DNA of 64,000 nucleotides from DASUPK01 sp963819715. GTDB taxonomy: Bacteria; Actinomycetota; Thermoleophilia; Solirubrobacterales; 70-9. This document shows positions 1 through 9,451 of this stretch, piece by piece. The notes beneath the pieces are model-generated. The model made no database searches. It was not told the origin of the DNA and saw nothing but the letters and a program-made list of their open reading frames with translations. The translations under genes were made by a program, and so were the position numbers. The stretch's first letter is position 1. Each line of letters opens with the position of its first letter. The DNA is taken from positions 1-64,000 of the forward strand of contig CAWFXE010000001.1 of the NCBI GenBank assembly GCA_963819715.1, given 5' to 3'.

Positions 1-10
1 CTTTCCTTGA

Positions 11-37
11 AAGAGCCGCCTGAGGGCGGCTCTTTTT
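11..37 (+). terminator. Rho-independent terminator of an upstream unit
   Basis: A perfect 10-bp stem (AAGAGCCGCC / GGCGGCTCTT) with a TGAG loop runs directly into a T-run. It probably ends a plus-strand transcript whose gene lies outside the window. Confidence 0.75.
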
Positions 38-141
38 TGGGCCTATGCTCGGCCGTCATGAGTAAGCGACTACAGCGTCCAGCGAGGAGTGGTGTTCGCA
101 GATCGAGGTGCTCGCGACCACCGGTCCCGCGGAGCAACCTT

Positions 142-1131
142 CTAGGCCTGCCGTACGGCGCAGCCCTCGGAATCGCACTGCTCGGTGGGCGGCGCGCCGG
201 CGCCGCTGGTCGCATCCGCGCTCGCGGCCGCGGGCGCCGCCCTGACCTCGGCCGAGGACGGGCTGATCAACCGGCCCCTGACGCGCGCGTCGCCAGGGCT
301 CCAGCCGCAACCTCGTGGCGACGATCGAGCCCGCCGGGGAGGCGGTGCGCACGGTCTGCCTCGTCTGCCACCTGGACAGCTCGCGCAGCGGCCTGATGTT
401 CCATCGGCGCTTCCTGCCCTTCCTCCATGCCTGGATCGGGGCCCAGGCGGCCGCCTTCGGCATCGCCGTGGCGGGCCCGCTGCTGCGACGGGTGCCGCTC
501 GGAGGCCGGCTGCTCGCCGGCGCCTACGGCGTGCTGCTCGCGGGCCTTGGGATCCTGCTCGAGCGCGAGCTCCGGGGCGCCGACGTCCCCGGCGCCAACG
601 ACAACGCGACCGGTGTCGCCGCCGTCGCACCCTGGCGAGCGAGCTCCACGAGCGAGCCGCTCGCCTCGACCCGCGTCATCTGCCTGTTCACGGGCTGCGA
701 GGAGGCCGGGGTGCTGGGCGCCGACGCGTTCGTGCGCGAGCTCGAGGCGGATACCGAGGACTGGCGCTCCTGGCTCTTCCTCAACTTCGACGGGGTCGGG
801 GCGCCCGCGACCCTTCGATTCCTGCGGCAGGAGGGCGTCCTCAGCAAGTGGCCGGCGGACGCTCACCTGGCTCGGATCGCCCAGGAGGTCTCCGAGCGCC
901 GGCCGGAACTGGCCTCGAGGGGACGAACCACAACGCCGGCCTCACCTACGACAGCACACCGGTGATGGCCCGAGGCGGCCGCGCGATCACATTCAGCACG
1001 CAGGACGCGACGATCCCGAACTACCACGCCTGACGGACACGGTCGAGAACCTGGACCCGTCGGCGCTCGGGCGCGCGATCGAGGTCGGTCGCGAGATGCT
1101 CGCCGCGATCGACCGCGGAGCGGCCGACTAG
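142..1131 (+). pseudogene. M28-family zinc peptidase, broken by several frameshifts
   Basis: Pieces of an M28 (aminopeptidase Y-type) metallopeptidase lie in order but in changing frames. Ligand-bearing motifs are visible: CHLDSSRSG (His), GANDNATG (Asp), TGCEEAG (the catalytic and ligand Glu pair) and a C-terminal NYHA (His). Hydrophobic stretches around 150-230 and 440-560 suggest a membrane-attached form. The frame changes near 300, twice between 625 and 650, near 915 and near 1030; for example TLASELHE, expected between GANDNATGVAAV and the VICLFTG strand, is found only in another frame. The 5' end is unclear and no start codon can be defended. So many breaks in 1 kb mean either a decayed gene or very poor local sequence; the intact motifs favour the second. 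It converges with the next minus-strand gene, the stop codons overlapping by two bases. Confidence 0.6.
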
Positions 1132-1322
1132 GCGGCGACTCGGTCCTGCACGCCGGCGCGGTCGTGCAGGTGGTGCGGTGCCCCTGAGGCGAGGCCGATC
1201 GGACGCCGCTCGCACTCGCGAACGGGCTCGGGCTCGATGCCGTACTCGCCAAGCGTCGCGAAGTCGATCACCAGGTCGGCCGCGTCGAGCAGCCGCTCTC
1301 TTATGTCAATGAGCTTTCCCAT
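1128..1322 (-). CDS. small hypothetical protein (64 aa)
   Basis: A short reading frame starting MGKLIDIRERLLDAADLV with the strong G/C third-position bias expected here. It has a helical N-terminus (two amphipathic turns rich in Asp, Leu and Arg) and a polar tail ending DRAGVQDRVAA. There is no recognised domain, signal peptide or membrane segment, and no convincing ribosome-binding site. The stop overlaps the end of the opposing peptidase. It may be a real small protein or a chance frame; codon bias and the plausible protein-like start are the only support. Confidence 0.4.
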   Translation of the reverse strand: MGKLIDIRERLLDAADLVIDFATLGEYGIEPEPVRECERRPIGLASGAPHHLHDRAGVQDRVAA

Positions 1323-1438
1323 GGGCGGGAAGGTATGGACGGCGTCGGACGGAACCCGCGCTATTTGCAGGGGAAGTTGCAGGGCCGCGCGGGCGGATAT
1401 GTTGACGCCGACATCCAGTCCACAACCAGGGGGTACGG

Positions 1439-1955
1439 ATGCCACTCGCAGTCACGAACGTCGAGTTCTCGATCTTCCTCCACGTCACAGCCGTGGTGGT
1501 CGGATTCGGGGCGACCTTCTCCGAATCGGTGATGTTCCCGGTGGCGATGAAGATGAGCGCCCGCAACCTGCCCTACGTGCACCGCCTGCAGCTCGTCATC
1601 AACCAGTTCTTCGCGATTCCGGCCGCCATCGTGGTGGCGGCGACCGGCGTCTACCAGGTGGACAAGCTCAACTTCGACTACGGGGACTTCTGGCTCAGCG
1701 CGACGATCACGATCCTCGTGGTCATCTTCCTGGTCAACATCTTCTTCTTCATCCCGACCGACCGGAAGCTGCTGCCGATCATCGAGCAGGCGATCGCGGA
1801 CGCGGGCGAGGGGGAGCTGACTCTCGCTGACCTGCCGCCCACCTATCAGCGCCTGGGCAGGGCCGAGGGGATCGTCGGATCGATCATGGGGATCCTGCTG
1901 ATCGCGGCGATCTACTTCATGGTCACGAAGCCCGGGCTCGGCTATCTGACCGGCA
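1439..1955 (+). CDS. DUF2269-family integral membrane protein
   Basis: About 170 residues with four hydrophobic segments (roughly residues 8-30, 45-68, 78-102 and 142-164), beginning MPLAVTNVEFSIFLHVTA, typical of the DUF2269 family of predicted membrane proteins of unknown function. The loop between segments three and four carries ELTLADLPPTYQRLGRAEG, a pattern I associate with this family. No stop codon closes the frame where the domain ends: after MVTKPGLGYL the frame runs on into sequence that makes sense only in another frame as a hydrolase. A one-base indel or a deletion joining two genes near 1950-1960 explains this; the nearest stop reachable by one shift is the TGA at 1947. The function is unknown. 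Confidence 0.65.
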
Positions 1956-2499
1956 CGCGTCCTGTTCCTCCACAGCTCGGGCCCGCAGGGGCCCGGCGAG
2001 GGCAGCGAGCCGTTCGTCCGCCGCCTGCGGGAGGAGCTGGGAGCGGACTACGAGGTCCTCTTCCCGGTGATGCCGGCAACGGAGACGGATCCGCACTACG
2101 AGCCGTGGCGGGATCGCCTCTCGGCGGAGCTGGAGCGCTGGACGGACAGGGTGATCGTCTTCGGCCACTCCCTGGGGGGCTCCGTCGCGCTCAAGTACTG
2201 CGCCGAGGAGGGGCTTCGACGAGAAGGTCGCCGGGCTGGTCACCGCTGCGGCGCCCTACTGGGGAACGAGCGGCTGGGAGCGGGAGTGGGCCCTGCCGGA
2301 GGGCTGGTCGGCCGAAGGCCGGCGACTGCCACCGATGGTTCTCTTCCACAGCCGCGACGACGAGGTGATCCCTTTTCGCAGCCTCGAGCGCTACGCGGAG
2401 CGGTTTCCGGACGCCAGGATCCGGCCGCTCGACGGCTACGGGCATCTCTACGACGAGGGAGATCTCTCCGGGATCGTCGCGGCGGTCAGGTCGCTCTAG
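1956..2499 (+). CDS. RBBP9/YdeN-like serine hydrolase, frameshifted
   Basis: Reconstructed from two frames that join near 2212. The first part begins around RVLFLHSSGPQGPGEGS and contains the nucleophile elbow GHSLGGSVALKY (Ser nucleophile). The second part contains the expected acid strand FHSRDDEVIPF (Asp) and the C-terminal histidine in DGYGHLYDEGD. This small alpha/beta-hydrolase layout (about 180 residues) matches the RBBP9/YdeN family, whose substrates are mostly unknown. No start codon is visible because the 5' end is fused to the preceding DUF2269 gene. The stop overlaps the stop of dnaE2 on the other strand. Confidence 0.6.
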
Positions 2500-5400
2500 C
2501 GCCCGCGGCGACCGAAGCTGTGCGGAGCCGGCAGCGAGGCGGCCAGCTCCGCCATGGCGGCCTCGCGGACGCCCTCGAAGCCGCGCTTGGAGAGGCCGAC
2601 CGCTGAGGGTCCCGCCATCGCCGGTTCGTGCTCCGGATCTCCAGCCGGTCTCCTTGTGCACGGGCGGCTCGAGCTCCCGGATCCGCGGGGGCGGCAGCTC
2701 GTCGGTGCTCAGGCGATCGATCCGGCTGACCACGACGTTGGTGGTGCCCTCGCGGTGCTCGAGCTTGCCGGCGGCCAGCACGAAGCCCGAGGTCCTCACC
2801 GCCAGGCGATGGCGCTCGACGACCGGGGGAGGGACGATCAGGTTGATCGTGCCCCGCTCGTCCTCGAGCAGCATGAAGACGACGCCGTTGGCGGTCGCCG
2901 GGCGCTGGCGGGCGACCACCATCCCGGCCACCTTCACCCTGGCGCCGTCGCGAGTGCGGCCCAGGCCCTCGCTGGCGAGCACGTCGGAGGGCAGGTTGCG
3001 CCGGATCAGCTCCATCGGGTGACGGCCCAGGGTCATCCCGGTCGTCCGGTAGTCGGCCACGATCCGCTCCCACGGCCCGAGCTGTGGCAGCGGCGGGGTG
3101 GGGGAGCCGTCCAGCGGCAGGGCGAGCTGCGCACCGTCGTCGGTGCGGGCGGCGCGCGCCGAGCCGCCGACCTCCCAGAGGGCGGGCCGCCGCAGCTCAA
3201 CGTCCGGCTCCGGCCGACTCAGACCCAGGTTGGACCAGGCCGTCGCAGGCGCCCGCCCAGGCGAATCGCTGCAGGGCCGCCGCACTCGCTCCCGAGCGGC
3301 CCGCGAGGTCCGAGATGCTCCGGTACGAGCCTCCGCGGCGGCGCTCGTCGATCACCGCCTGAGCGTCGACCTCCACCACCTCGGCGACGTAGCCGAGGCC
3401 GATCCGGACCGGCGGGCTTCCCTCCGAGCCGGCCGCGGCGCCCGTCGTCTCCACCCGGCAGTCCAGCTCGCTCGCGTTGACGTCCGGGGAGAGGATCTCG
3501 AGGCCGCGCCGCTGCGCCTCGTGGACAAGGGCGTCCGGCGGGTAGAAGCCCATCGGCTGCTCGTTGAGCAGCGCGCAGAGCAGCTCGGGCCCGTAGTGGA
3601 CCCGCAGCCACATCGACTGGTAGGCGAGCAGGCCGAAGGCGGCGGAGTGGGACTTGGGGAAGCCGAAGCCCGAGAAGCCCTCGATCTGGCCGAAGACCCT
3701 CTCAGCCACCTCGCGGGAGACGCCCGCGCCGGATCGCGCCATCGATGAACCGCTCGCGGTAGCGCTCCATCGCGGCCTGAGAGCGCTTGCGGCTCATCGC
3801 CCGCCGCAACCCCTCGGCCTCGCCGACCGAGAAGCCGGCCAGCGCCATCGACACCTCGAGCACCTGGTCCTGGAAGACGATCGCGCCGAGGGTGTCGCGC
3901 AGCACCGGCTCCAGCGACGGATGCTCGTACGGGACCTCGTAGTCAGGGATCCGCCCGCAGGGCCTTGCGCCGCTCGATGTAGGGATGGACGGCGCCGCCC
4001 TGGATCGGCCCCGGCCGCACCAGCGCCACCTGCACGGTCAGGTCGTCGAGATCCTGGGGCAGCGTGCGCGGCAGCATCTGCATCTGCGCCCGGCTCTCGA
4101 TCTGGAAGACGCCGGTGGTCTCGGCGCGCTGGATCGCGCTCCAGACCTCGTCATCGTCGAGCGGCACATGCGAGAGGTCGATCCGCTCGCCGCGTGTGCG
4201 CGCGATCTCGTCGACGCAGCGCTCGACCGCGGAGAGCATCCCGAGCCCCAGCAGGTCGATCTTCAGGAAGCCCGCATCCGCGCATGAATCCTTGTCCCAC
4301 TGGACGATCTGGCGCCCCTCCATCGCCGCCGGCTGCACCGGGCAGAGCTCGACCAGGGGCATGGTCGAGATCACCATGCCGCCGGGGTGCTGGGAGATGT
4401 GGCGGGGAAGGCCGGCGATCTCCGGCAGCAGCTCGGCGAGCGCCCGCCAGCGCGGGGAGCGGGCGCGGAGCTTGCCCAGCGTCTCCTCCATCCGAGCCCA
4501 GGCGTCGCGACTCGCCTCGTAGACGTCGACGGTTCGGGCGAAGCGCTCGACCTCGCCGAGCGGCAGCCCCAGCGCCTTGCCGAGGTCGCGGATCGCGCCG
4601 CGCGCCTGGTAGGTGGCGAAGGAGGCGACCAGCGCCGAGCGCTCCGCCCCGTAGCGCTCGTGGACCCGCGGAATCAGCTTCTCGCGGATGTCGCGGGGGA
4701 AGTCGAGGTCGATGTCCGGGACCTCGGTGAGCTCCTCGTTCAGGAAGCGGCCGAGGAAGAGGTCGTTCTTCACCGGGTCGATGTGGGAGAGGCCGGTCAG
4801 GTAGCAGACCAGCGAGCTGACGCTGGAGCCGCGGCCGCGCCCCGGAGGCAGCAACCGCCGCGCCGAGTCCGGGCCACGCACCTCGACCGCCACCTCCCGA
4901 GCCAGCTCCAGCATGTCCTGGTGGAGGAGGAAGAAGCCGGAGAGCCGCAGCTTCCGGATCAGCGCCAGCTCCTCGTCGAGGCGCCGCTCGGCCTCGGCGC
5001 GGTGCGGGGTCCCCTCGTAGCGGTGGACCAGGCGCAGCCGGCAGAGCTCCGCGATCCGGCGGTCCGCGCCCTCGTCCTCCGCGCCGGGATAGCTGTAGCC
5101 GATCTCCTTGGTGAGGTCGAAGCGCAGGCGATCGGCGAGCCGAGTCGTCTCCGCGACCGCCTCGGGGTGATCGCGGAAGCGCGCCTCGGCTCGCTCCCCC
5201 GAGAGCAGGGCGGAGGTGGAGTTGCCGCGGCGCATGGCCTCCGTCTCGTCCAGGGTCGCCCCGAGCCGCACCGCCACCATCGCGTCCTGAAGCGGGAGCC
5301 GCGAGCGCTCATGGGCATGGGCATCGCCGGTCGCCACCGCCGGGACACCGAGCCGCTCGGCGAGGGAGACGAGCCAGCGGTTGCGCGAGCGGTCGTGCCG

Positions 5401-5937
5401 CCAGAGCGGGCGCTGGAGCTCGATCCGGAAGTGGTCCCGGCCGAAGGCGCGCAGCAGGCGCCGGGCGAGGTAGCCGGCGCCCGCCGGATCGCCGCGCTCC
5501 CAGCTGCCGGCCACCGCGCCGTTACGGGCGCAACCGGAGAGGCAGACCAGCCCCTCGGTGTGGCGCTCGAGCTCGTCGATCTCGATTGAGGGGGGGAGCG
5601 CCTCTCTCATTCCGGGCCCTTCTCGTGTCCCGCGATGGGCCGCGGTGATCAGCCGGCAGAGGCTCCCCCAGCCGACGGCGTTCTCGACGAGCAGCGTGAC
5701 GTGGACGGGGCGCGGCATCCGGCGGGGCACCTCGACGGTCAGCTCGCAGCCGATGATGGGGCGGACGCCGACGCCCTTGCAGGCGTGCGCGAATTCCATC
5801 GCCCCGCAGACGTTGTCGTGGTCGGTCAGCGCCAGGGCCTCGTGGCCGAGGCTCGCCGCGGTGGCCGCCAGCTCGGCGGGGTCTGAGGCGCCGTCCAGGA
5901 AGGAGTACGCCGAGTGGCAGTGCAGCTCCGCGTACAT
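2496..5937 (-). CDS. dnaE2: error-prone DNA polymerase III alpha subunit DnaE2
   Basis: A C-family polymerase of the translesion type that copies damaged DNA with ImuB. The start at MYAELHCHSAYSF is chosen because this is the usual DnaE2 N-terminus (PHP domain) and the ATG overlaps the stop of the DUF6504 gene (TGATG). The catalytic aspartates sit in EVPDIDLDFPRDIRE; further on are VQWDKDS and KSHSAAFG, then the OB domain (VKVAGMVVARQRPA) and a C-terminus ending SFGRRGR. The frame breaks near 3950, 3735, 3235 and 2620; all domains are present in order and the total of about 1,147 codons is normal for the family, so sequence error is more likely than gene loss. It is the last gene of the LexA-controlled mutasome operon. 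Confidence 0.9.
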
Positions 5938-6206
5938 CAATCCCGCTGGCGGAACCATTGAAGCGAGGGCGCGCGTGAGCGCGACCCGTCTTGTGAGGCT
6001 TCGGCGAAGACGACGACGTCTGAGCCGTCGGAGAGGACCAACTCGAAATAGCGTCTTTGCAGGGGTTTCTGGGTCCACCAGCCGTCCTCGACCAGCCACT
6101 CCTCGCGCACTGACTCCACCGCGAGGCGGCCGACCGCCTTCGGCGTCCCATTGGAATCCACCTGGACCGGTACGGGCCAGGGCTTGTTGACGCGGCCCGG
6201 CCGCAT
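5937..6206 (-). CDS. DUF6504-family protein of the mutasome operon
   Basis: An 89-residue protein with the pattern AVESVREEWLVEDGWW followed by RRYFELVLSDGS, as seen in the short DUF6504 proteins encoded between imuB and dnaE2 in actinobacteria. The ATG at 6206 overlaps the imuB stop (TGATG) and its own stop overlaps the dnaE2 ATG in the same way; a GTG one codon upstream is possible. This double coupling suggests stoichiometric synthesis with the polymerases. It occupies the operon slot next to ImuB but shows no RecA-like ATP-binding motif of ImuA'. The function is unknown. The C-terminal 15 codons contain a palindromic stretch that resembles one near 12.6 kb. Confidence 0.75.
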   Translation of the reverse strand: MRPGRVNKPWPVPVQVDSNGTPKAVGRLAVESVREEWLVEDGWWTQKPLQRRYFELVLSDGSDVVVFAEASQDGSRSRAPSLQWFRQRD

Positions 6207-7387
6207 CACGGCTCTTCGGGGAACGGCATGAGCACTTCGCGCCGTTCTGGAATCCGCGACTCCGGATCGACTTCGAGCACCCTCATCAGAGAGTCGGCTC
6301 CGGCGGCCGAGCGTGTCTGGCGAACCGCCTCGGAGATGCGCCTGCGCCGTTGCTCCTCAGGGCTGGAGAGGGAGAGCTGTTCGCCGGTCTCCGGCCCGAG
6401 TGCCACCGCCTCCAGCCGCAGCGCCGCCGCCGGGGCAGGGAGCAGGCCGAGGTGGGGGAGGAGCGCGTCGGCGAGCCTGGAGCGGTCCGCGCTTGCGCGA
6501 CGCAGCGCGATCTGGCGCCGCCAGCCCCCGCCGGCGGCCAGCCGGGCGGAAAGGCACAGCGTCCGCAGGGTCCTCCCGCGCCGCCCGCTGTGAGCGAGCA
6601 GGCGGGAGATCAACAGCTCGAGCGATCTCTCCAGCTGCTGGCCGGAGACCGCCTCCGGAAGCTCGAGCTCGACGGCGATCGCCTCCGCCACCGGCCTGGG
6701 GCGGAGCGGGTCGTCCTCGCCGCGCGCCAGCCGACGCGCTCGGAGGCCGAGGCGCCCGAAGCGGTCGGCGACGGCGTCGCGCGGCAGACCCGCCAGGCGG
6801 CCGAGGGTGGAGATCCCGAGCCGCTCCAGCTCGTTGGGGAGGTCGTCGGCTTCTTCCTCCTCGAGCCGGCCGGTGAGAAGCGAAACCGGCAGCGGCTCCA
6901 GGAACTCGGCGGCCTTCCCGTCCGGGACGATGCCGCCGGAGCTCGTTGCCGCGACGTACGCGCAGAATCGACTCGGACCGGCCCCGAGGTGGACCGACTT
7001 CCCGAGCTGCCGGCGGGCGCGCCCCAACACGCCCTCGATCCCACCCCAGAGGCGGCTCAGGCCGCCGGCCTCGAAGAACGCCTCTCCGGCGCGGCCGGAC
7101 TCGACCTGTGCGCCGATCCCCTCCAGCCGCCGCAGCGCCTCCTCCCAAGCCCGCTCGGCCCGTTCGAGATCCGGCGGGATCAGGGCGAGCTCCGGGCAGC
7201 GCGAGAGCGCCTCGCCCATCCTCATCCCGGCCCGCAGCCCGAACCGCTCCGCCGGCTCCGTGACCTCCCCGATCAGCTGCGCGGCGCCGGGCTCGGGGGC
7301 CAGAGCGGCGGGGCGCCCTAGCATTCCCGGTTGTTGAATGGCTGCGATCAGCCGGAATCGGGGGATCAGAGCGCATGCGACGGGCAT
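6206..7387 (-). CDS. imuB: ImuB, inactive Y-family polymerase-like mutasome adaptor
   Basis: A 393-residue Y-family protein starting MPVACALIPRFRLIAA. The two acidic motifs of active Y-family polymerases are absent: the first strand reads ALIPRFRLIAAI instead of DxDxFFAxVE, and the region expected to carry SxDE reads RAGEAFFEAGGLSR. The HhH-like thumb (LERLGISTLGRLAGLPRDAV) and the little-finger region are present. This is the ImuB pattern: a scaffold linking the beta clamp and DnaE2. A LexA box abuts the start codon, so the farther upstream in-frame start (MTWKPGYT) would translate through the operator and is rejected. The gene heads the imuB / DUF6504 / dnaE2 operon. Confidence 0.88.
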   Translation of the reverse strand: MPVACALIPRFRLIAAIQQPGMLGRPAALAPEPGAAQLIGEVTEPAERFGLRAGMRMGEALSRCPELALIPPDLERAERAWEEALRRLEGIGAQVESGRAGEAFFEAGGLSRLWGGIEGVLGRARRQLGKSVHLGAGPSRFCAYVAATSSGGIVPDGKAAEFLEPLPVSLLTGRLEEEEADDLPNELERLGISTLGRLAGLPRDAVADRFGRLGLRARRLARGEDDPLRPRPVAEAIAVELELPEAVSGQQLERSLELLISRLLAHSGRRGRTLRTLCLSARLAAGGGWRRQIALRRASADRSRLADALLPHLGLLPAPAAALRLEAVALGPETGEQLSLSSPEEQRRRRISEAVRQTRSAAGADSLMRVLEVDPESRIPERREVLMPFPEEP

Positions 7388-7402
7388 CGAACGTATGTTC
7401 GT
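7387..7402 (-). promoter_or_regulatory. LexA (SOS) box of the imuB operon
   Basis: The sequence TCGAACGTATGTTCGT matches the actinobacterial SOS box TCGAAC-N4-GTTCGA with one mismatch in the last base. It touches the imuB start codon. On the minus strand TATACG at 7406-7401 could be the -10, which would put the transcription start at or next to the ATG, so the message may be nearly leaderless. Confidence 0.85.
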
Positions 7403-7458
7403 ATACCCGGGCTTCCACGTCAAGGCCCGCAGGACGGCACTGCGATGATTGGCGGGCG

Positions 7459-7938
7459 ATGGCTCGATCGACCGCTGCTCTGGCAGCCCTGACCGTGGCG
7501 ATGCTCGTTGGCTGCGGGTCCTCCTCGAAGGAGAGCAGCACGATCGCCGGCGACGCCGATGCGGATGCCGTGCAGGTGATCAGGGACTGGGCTGACGAGT
7601 TGCGCGCCGGCGACATCTCCGCGGCGAGCGACCGGTTCGCGATCCCCAGCATCGTCCAAAACGGGACGGGGCCGCTGCGGCTCACCAACCGCGTCCAGGT
7701 GGAGGTGTTCAATCAATCCCTGCCGTGCGGGGCGAGGCTGACCGGAGCGAGCTCCTCGGGGAAATACACGGTCGCGACCTTCGTGCTCACCGAGCGCCCG
7801 GGTCCGGGCCAATGCGGTGGCGGTGTGGGAGAGGCGGCCAAGACCGCCTTCGTCATCCACGACGGGCACATCGCGGAATGGCGGCGGGTCGTCGACACCG
7901 AGCCGACCGGCCCGACGAGCACCGCACCGCTCATCTGA
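7459..7938 (+). CDS. predicted lipoprotein with NTF2-like domain
   Basis: A 159-residue exported protein. The start MARSTAALAALTVAMLVGCG is chosen because it gives a normal signal peptide followed by a lipobox (LVGC, Cys at about residue 18); longer in-frame starts place basic residues and part of the imuB promoter before it. The mature part opens with an acidic/serine linker, then VIRDWADELRAGDISAASDRF, the helix typical of SnoaL/NTF2-like folds, followed by beta-rich sequence. Two later Cys (in SLPCGARL and PGQCGGG) may pair outside the membrane. It diverges from the SOS operon and converges with the dehydrogenase, stop codons nearly touching. The role is unknown; it may bind a small ligand. 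Confidence 0.6.
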   Translation: MARSTAALAALTVAMLVGCGSSSKESSTIAGDADADAVQVIRDWADELRAGDISAASDRFAIPSIVQNGTGPLRLTNRVQVEVFNQSLPCGARLTGASSSGKYTVATFVLTERPGPGQCGGGVGEAAKTAFVIHDGHIAEWRRVVDTEPTGPTSTAPLI

Positions 7939-8989
7939 GCCGTTCGATCACCGCGTCCGTGAACTCGGTGGTGCTCGCGTGGCCCTTCAGGTCCGGGGTG
8001 CGGATGCCGGCCGCCGCGGCATCGAACACGGCCGCGTAGATCGCCCGCGAGGCGGGCTCTGCATCCTCGACTCCCGCCACCCCGGCGTAGTGGAGCACCG
8101 CAGCGGCGGCGAGGATCATCCCCATCGGGTTGGCGATGTCCTTTCCCTCCAGGGCCGGTGCGGTTCCGTGCGGAGCCTCGCTCATCGCCACACGGACCCG
8201 CAGCTCGTCGTCGAGCGCGAGCAGCACCGACTCGGCGCCGGCGATCGAACCGAAGAGCGGCAGGACGAGGTCCGAGAGCAGATCGCCGTCGCGATTGAGG
8301 CTCGGGATCACCAGGGGCGCGTCGGCGCGGCCGGTGAGCAGTCCCGCATACGTCGCGTCGATCAACAGCGGCTCGTAGGCGACCTCGGGATGGCGTTCCG
8401 CGGCTGCGTCCATCTCCTCCTTCAGCATCCCTTCGTAGGTGGGGCTGACGGTCCACTTAGGGCCGCCGTAGACCCGCCCGTCGATCTCCTCCGCGGTCCG
8501 GAACGCGTACTCGGCCACCGCCCGGCAGTTGGAGCGATGGATCACCTCGGTGCGTTGCGCGACCTCGTCGCCGTTCTCCGAATGGCGGGACTCCTCCGCG
8601 CCATAGGCGTCCTCGACCGCCATCCGGACGACCGAGATCGGGTGGTGGATCCCGGCAACCGGGCTGACGCCGGGGATGCGCCGGCCGGTGCGGACGATCA
8701 CCTTGCCGTCGATCGCCTCGCGGATCAGGCGGTTCGGGCTGCCCACGTCATCGGCGCCCTCCGGGGTGATCGTCGCCGCCTTGATGCCGAAGCCGGCGTC
8801 CGCCATGTCACGAGCCGCCTCGGTGCAGACCCCGTTCTTGGTCTTCCGCCTGTTCTCCAGGGAGAGGTCGAAGCGCTCGAGCTCGATCTCCAGCCCGAGC
8901 ACGTCGGGGGCAACGACGCGCAGCGCCTGATCGAGCAGCTCCTGCCCGGTCTGGTCGCCTTCCAGCACGACTATGCGCAGCCCGGCCAT
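7931..8989 (-). CDS. isocitrate/isopropylmalate dehydrogenase family protein
   Basis: A 352-residue member of the NAD(P)-dependent beta-hydroxyacid decarboxylating dehydrogenase family. The start MAGLRIVVLEGDQTGQELLD gives the family's first strand (GDxTG variant of GDGIG). Substrate and metal regions are visible: SPNRLIREAIDG, the catalytic-Tyr region replaced by HRSNCRAVAEYAF, LLIDATY, and SLNRDGDLLSDL in place of the usual NxxGD(I/L)xSD. The cofactor loop reads SEAPHGTAPALEGKDIANP, the conserved HGxAP(D)xAGK...NP block. Several motifs are shifted from canonical Icd or LeuB, so the true substrate (isocitrate, isopropylmalate, tartrate or homoisocitrate) cannot be set. No leucine pathway gene is adjacent. 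Confidence 0.8.
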   Translation of the reverse strand: MAGLRIVVLEGDQTGQELLDQALRVVAPDVLGLEIELERFDLSLENRRKTKNGVCTEAARDMADAGFGIKAATITPEGADDVGSPNRLIREAIDGKVIVRTGRRIPGVSPVAGIHHPISVVRMAVEDAYGAEESRHSENGDEVAQRTEVIHRSNCRAVAEYAFRTAEEIDGRVYGGPKWTVSPTYEGMLKEEMDAAAERHPEVAYEPLLIDATYAGLLTGRADAPLVIPSLNRDGDLLSDLVLPLFGSIAGAESVLLALDDELRVRVAMSEAPHGTAPALEGKDIANPMGMILAAAAVLHYAGVAGVEDAEPASRAIYAAVFDAAAAGIRTPDLKGHASTTEFTDAVIERLR

Positions 8990-9008
8990 CGGCTGAGAAC
9001 CTACATAC

Positions 9009-9338
9009 ATGAACGAGCCATGCACCTGGTGTGGGGCAGAGGTGGAGCCCGGCGACGGATTTCGCGCATATGAGCCGGCCGGAGAGCGCCGAGCCGTCTT
9101 CTGCCGGCTCGAGCACCTGATTCCCTGGTCGATCCAGGGTGCCCACTGGGATGCGGGGGCGATGACGGAGCCTCCGGCGCTGGACGAGGCTGTGGCCCGC
9201 TGCTCTCACTGCGACGCGGAGCTCACCGACACCCACGTCCTGCTGGTCCGGCACCGCGGCGAGCATCGCGTCGCCGACGGGTTCTGCTCGGTCGACCACA
9301 TGGCCTCGTGGGCGAAGGCCGGCGGACGCTGGCAGTAA
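9009..9338 (+). CDS. small double zinc-ribbon-like protein
   Basis: A 109-residue protein with two similar halves. The first has CTWCGAEV, then FCRLEHLIPW; the second has CSHCDAEL, then FCSVDHMASW. Each half therefore has a CxxC plus a Cys-x3-His about 20-30 residues later, which looks like two treble-clef or zinc-ribbon sites. There is no signal peptide or membrane segment. The start codon lies only 19 bases from that of the divergent dehydrogenase, so the two share a promoter region. I do not recognise the family; metal binding is inferred from the spacing alone. Confidence 0.6.
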   Translation: MNEPCTWCGAEVEPGDGFRAYEPAGERRAVFCRLEHLIPWSIQGAHWDAGAMTEPPALDEAVARCSHCDAELTDTHVLLVRHRGEHRVADGFCSVDHMASWAKAGGRWQ

Positions 9339-9345
9339 AGGCGGA

Positions 9346-9392
9346 TTTTGCGGCGATGCGGAATTCGCTCGGATCAGCCGATCGCCGCAAAA
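9346..9392. terminator. inverted repeat, likely terminator of the zinc-protein gene
   Basis: A perfect 12-bp inverted repeat, TTTTGCGGCGAT (9346-9357) and ATCGCCGCAAAA (9381-9392), begins eight bases after the stop codon. The T/A ends suit termination on both strands. Its right arm overlaps the left half of the palindrome upstream of the first small-RNA promoter, so the two elements are nested. Confidence 0.5.
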
Positions 9393-9445
9393 CGCGGAAT
9401 CGCCCCTTCACACCCTCTTGACCTCGTCGCTGGGAACGGTAGGTT
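9385..9445 (+). promoter_or_regulatory. promoter of small RNA copy 1 with upstream palindrome
   Basis: A -35 TTGACC (9418-9423) and -10 TAGGTT (9440-9445) are separated by 16 bases. Exactly 33 bases before the -35 starts CCGCAAAACGCGG (9385-9397), a short palindrome centred about 61 bases before the predicted start. The same three elements at the same spacings precede the two other small units at 12.7-13 kb. Confidence 0.7.
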
Positions 9446-9451
9446 GCTCGC

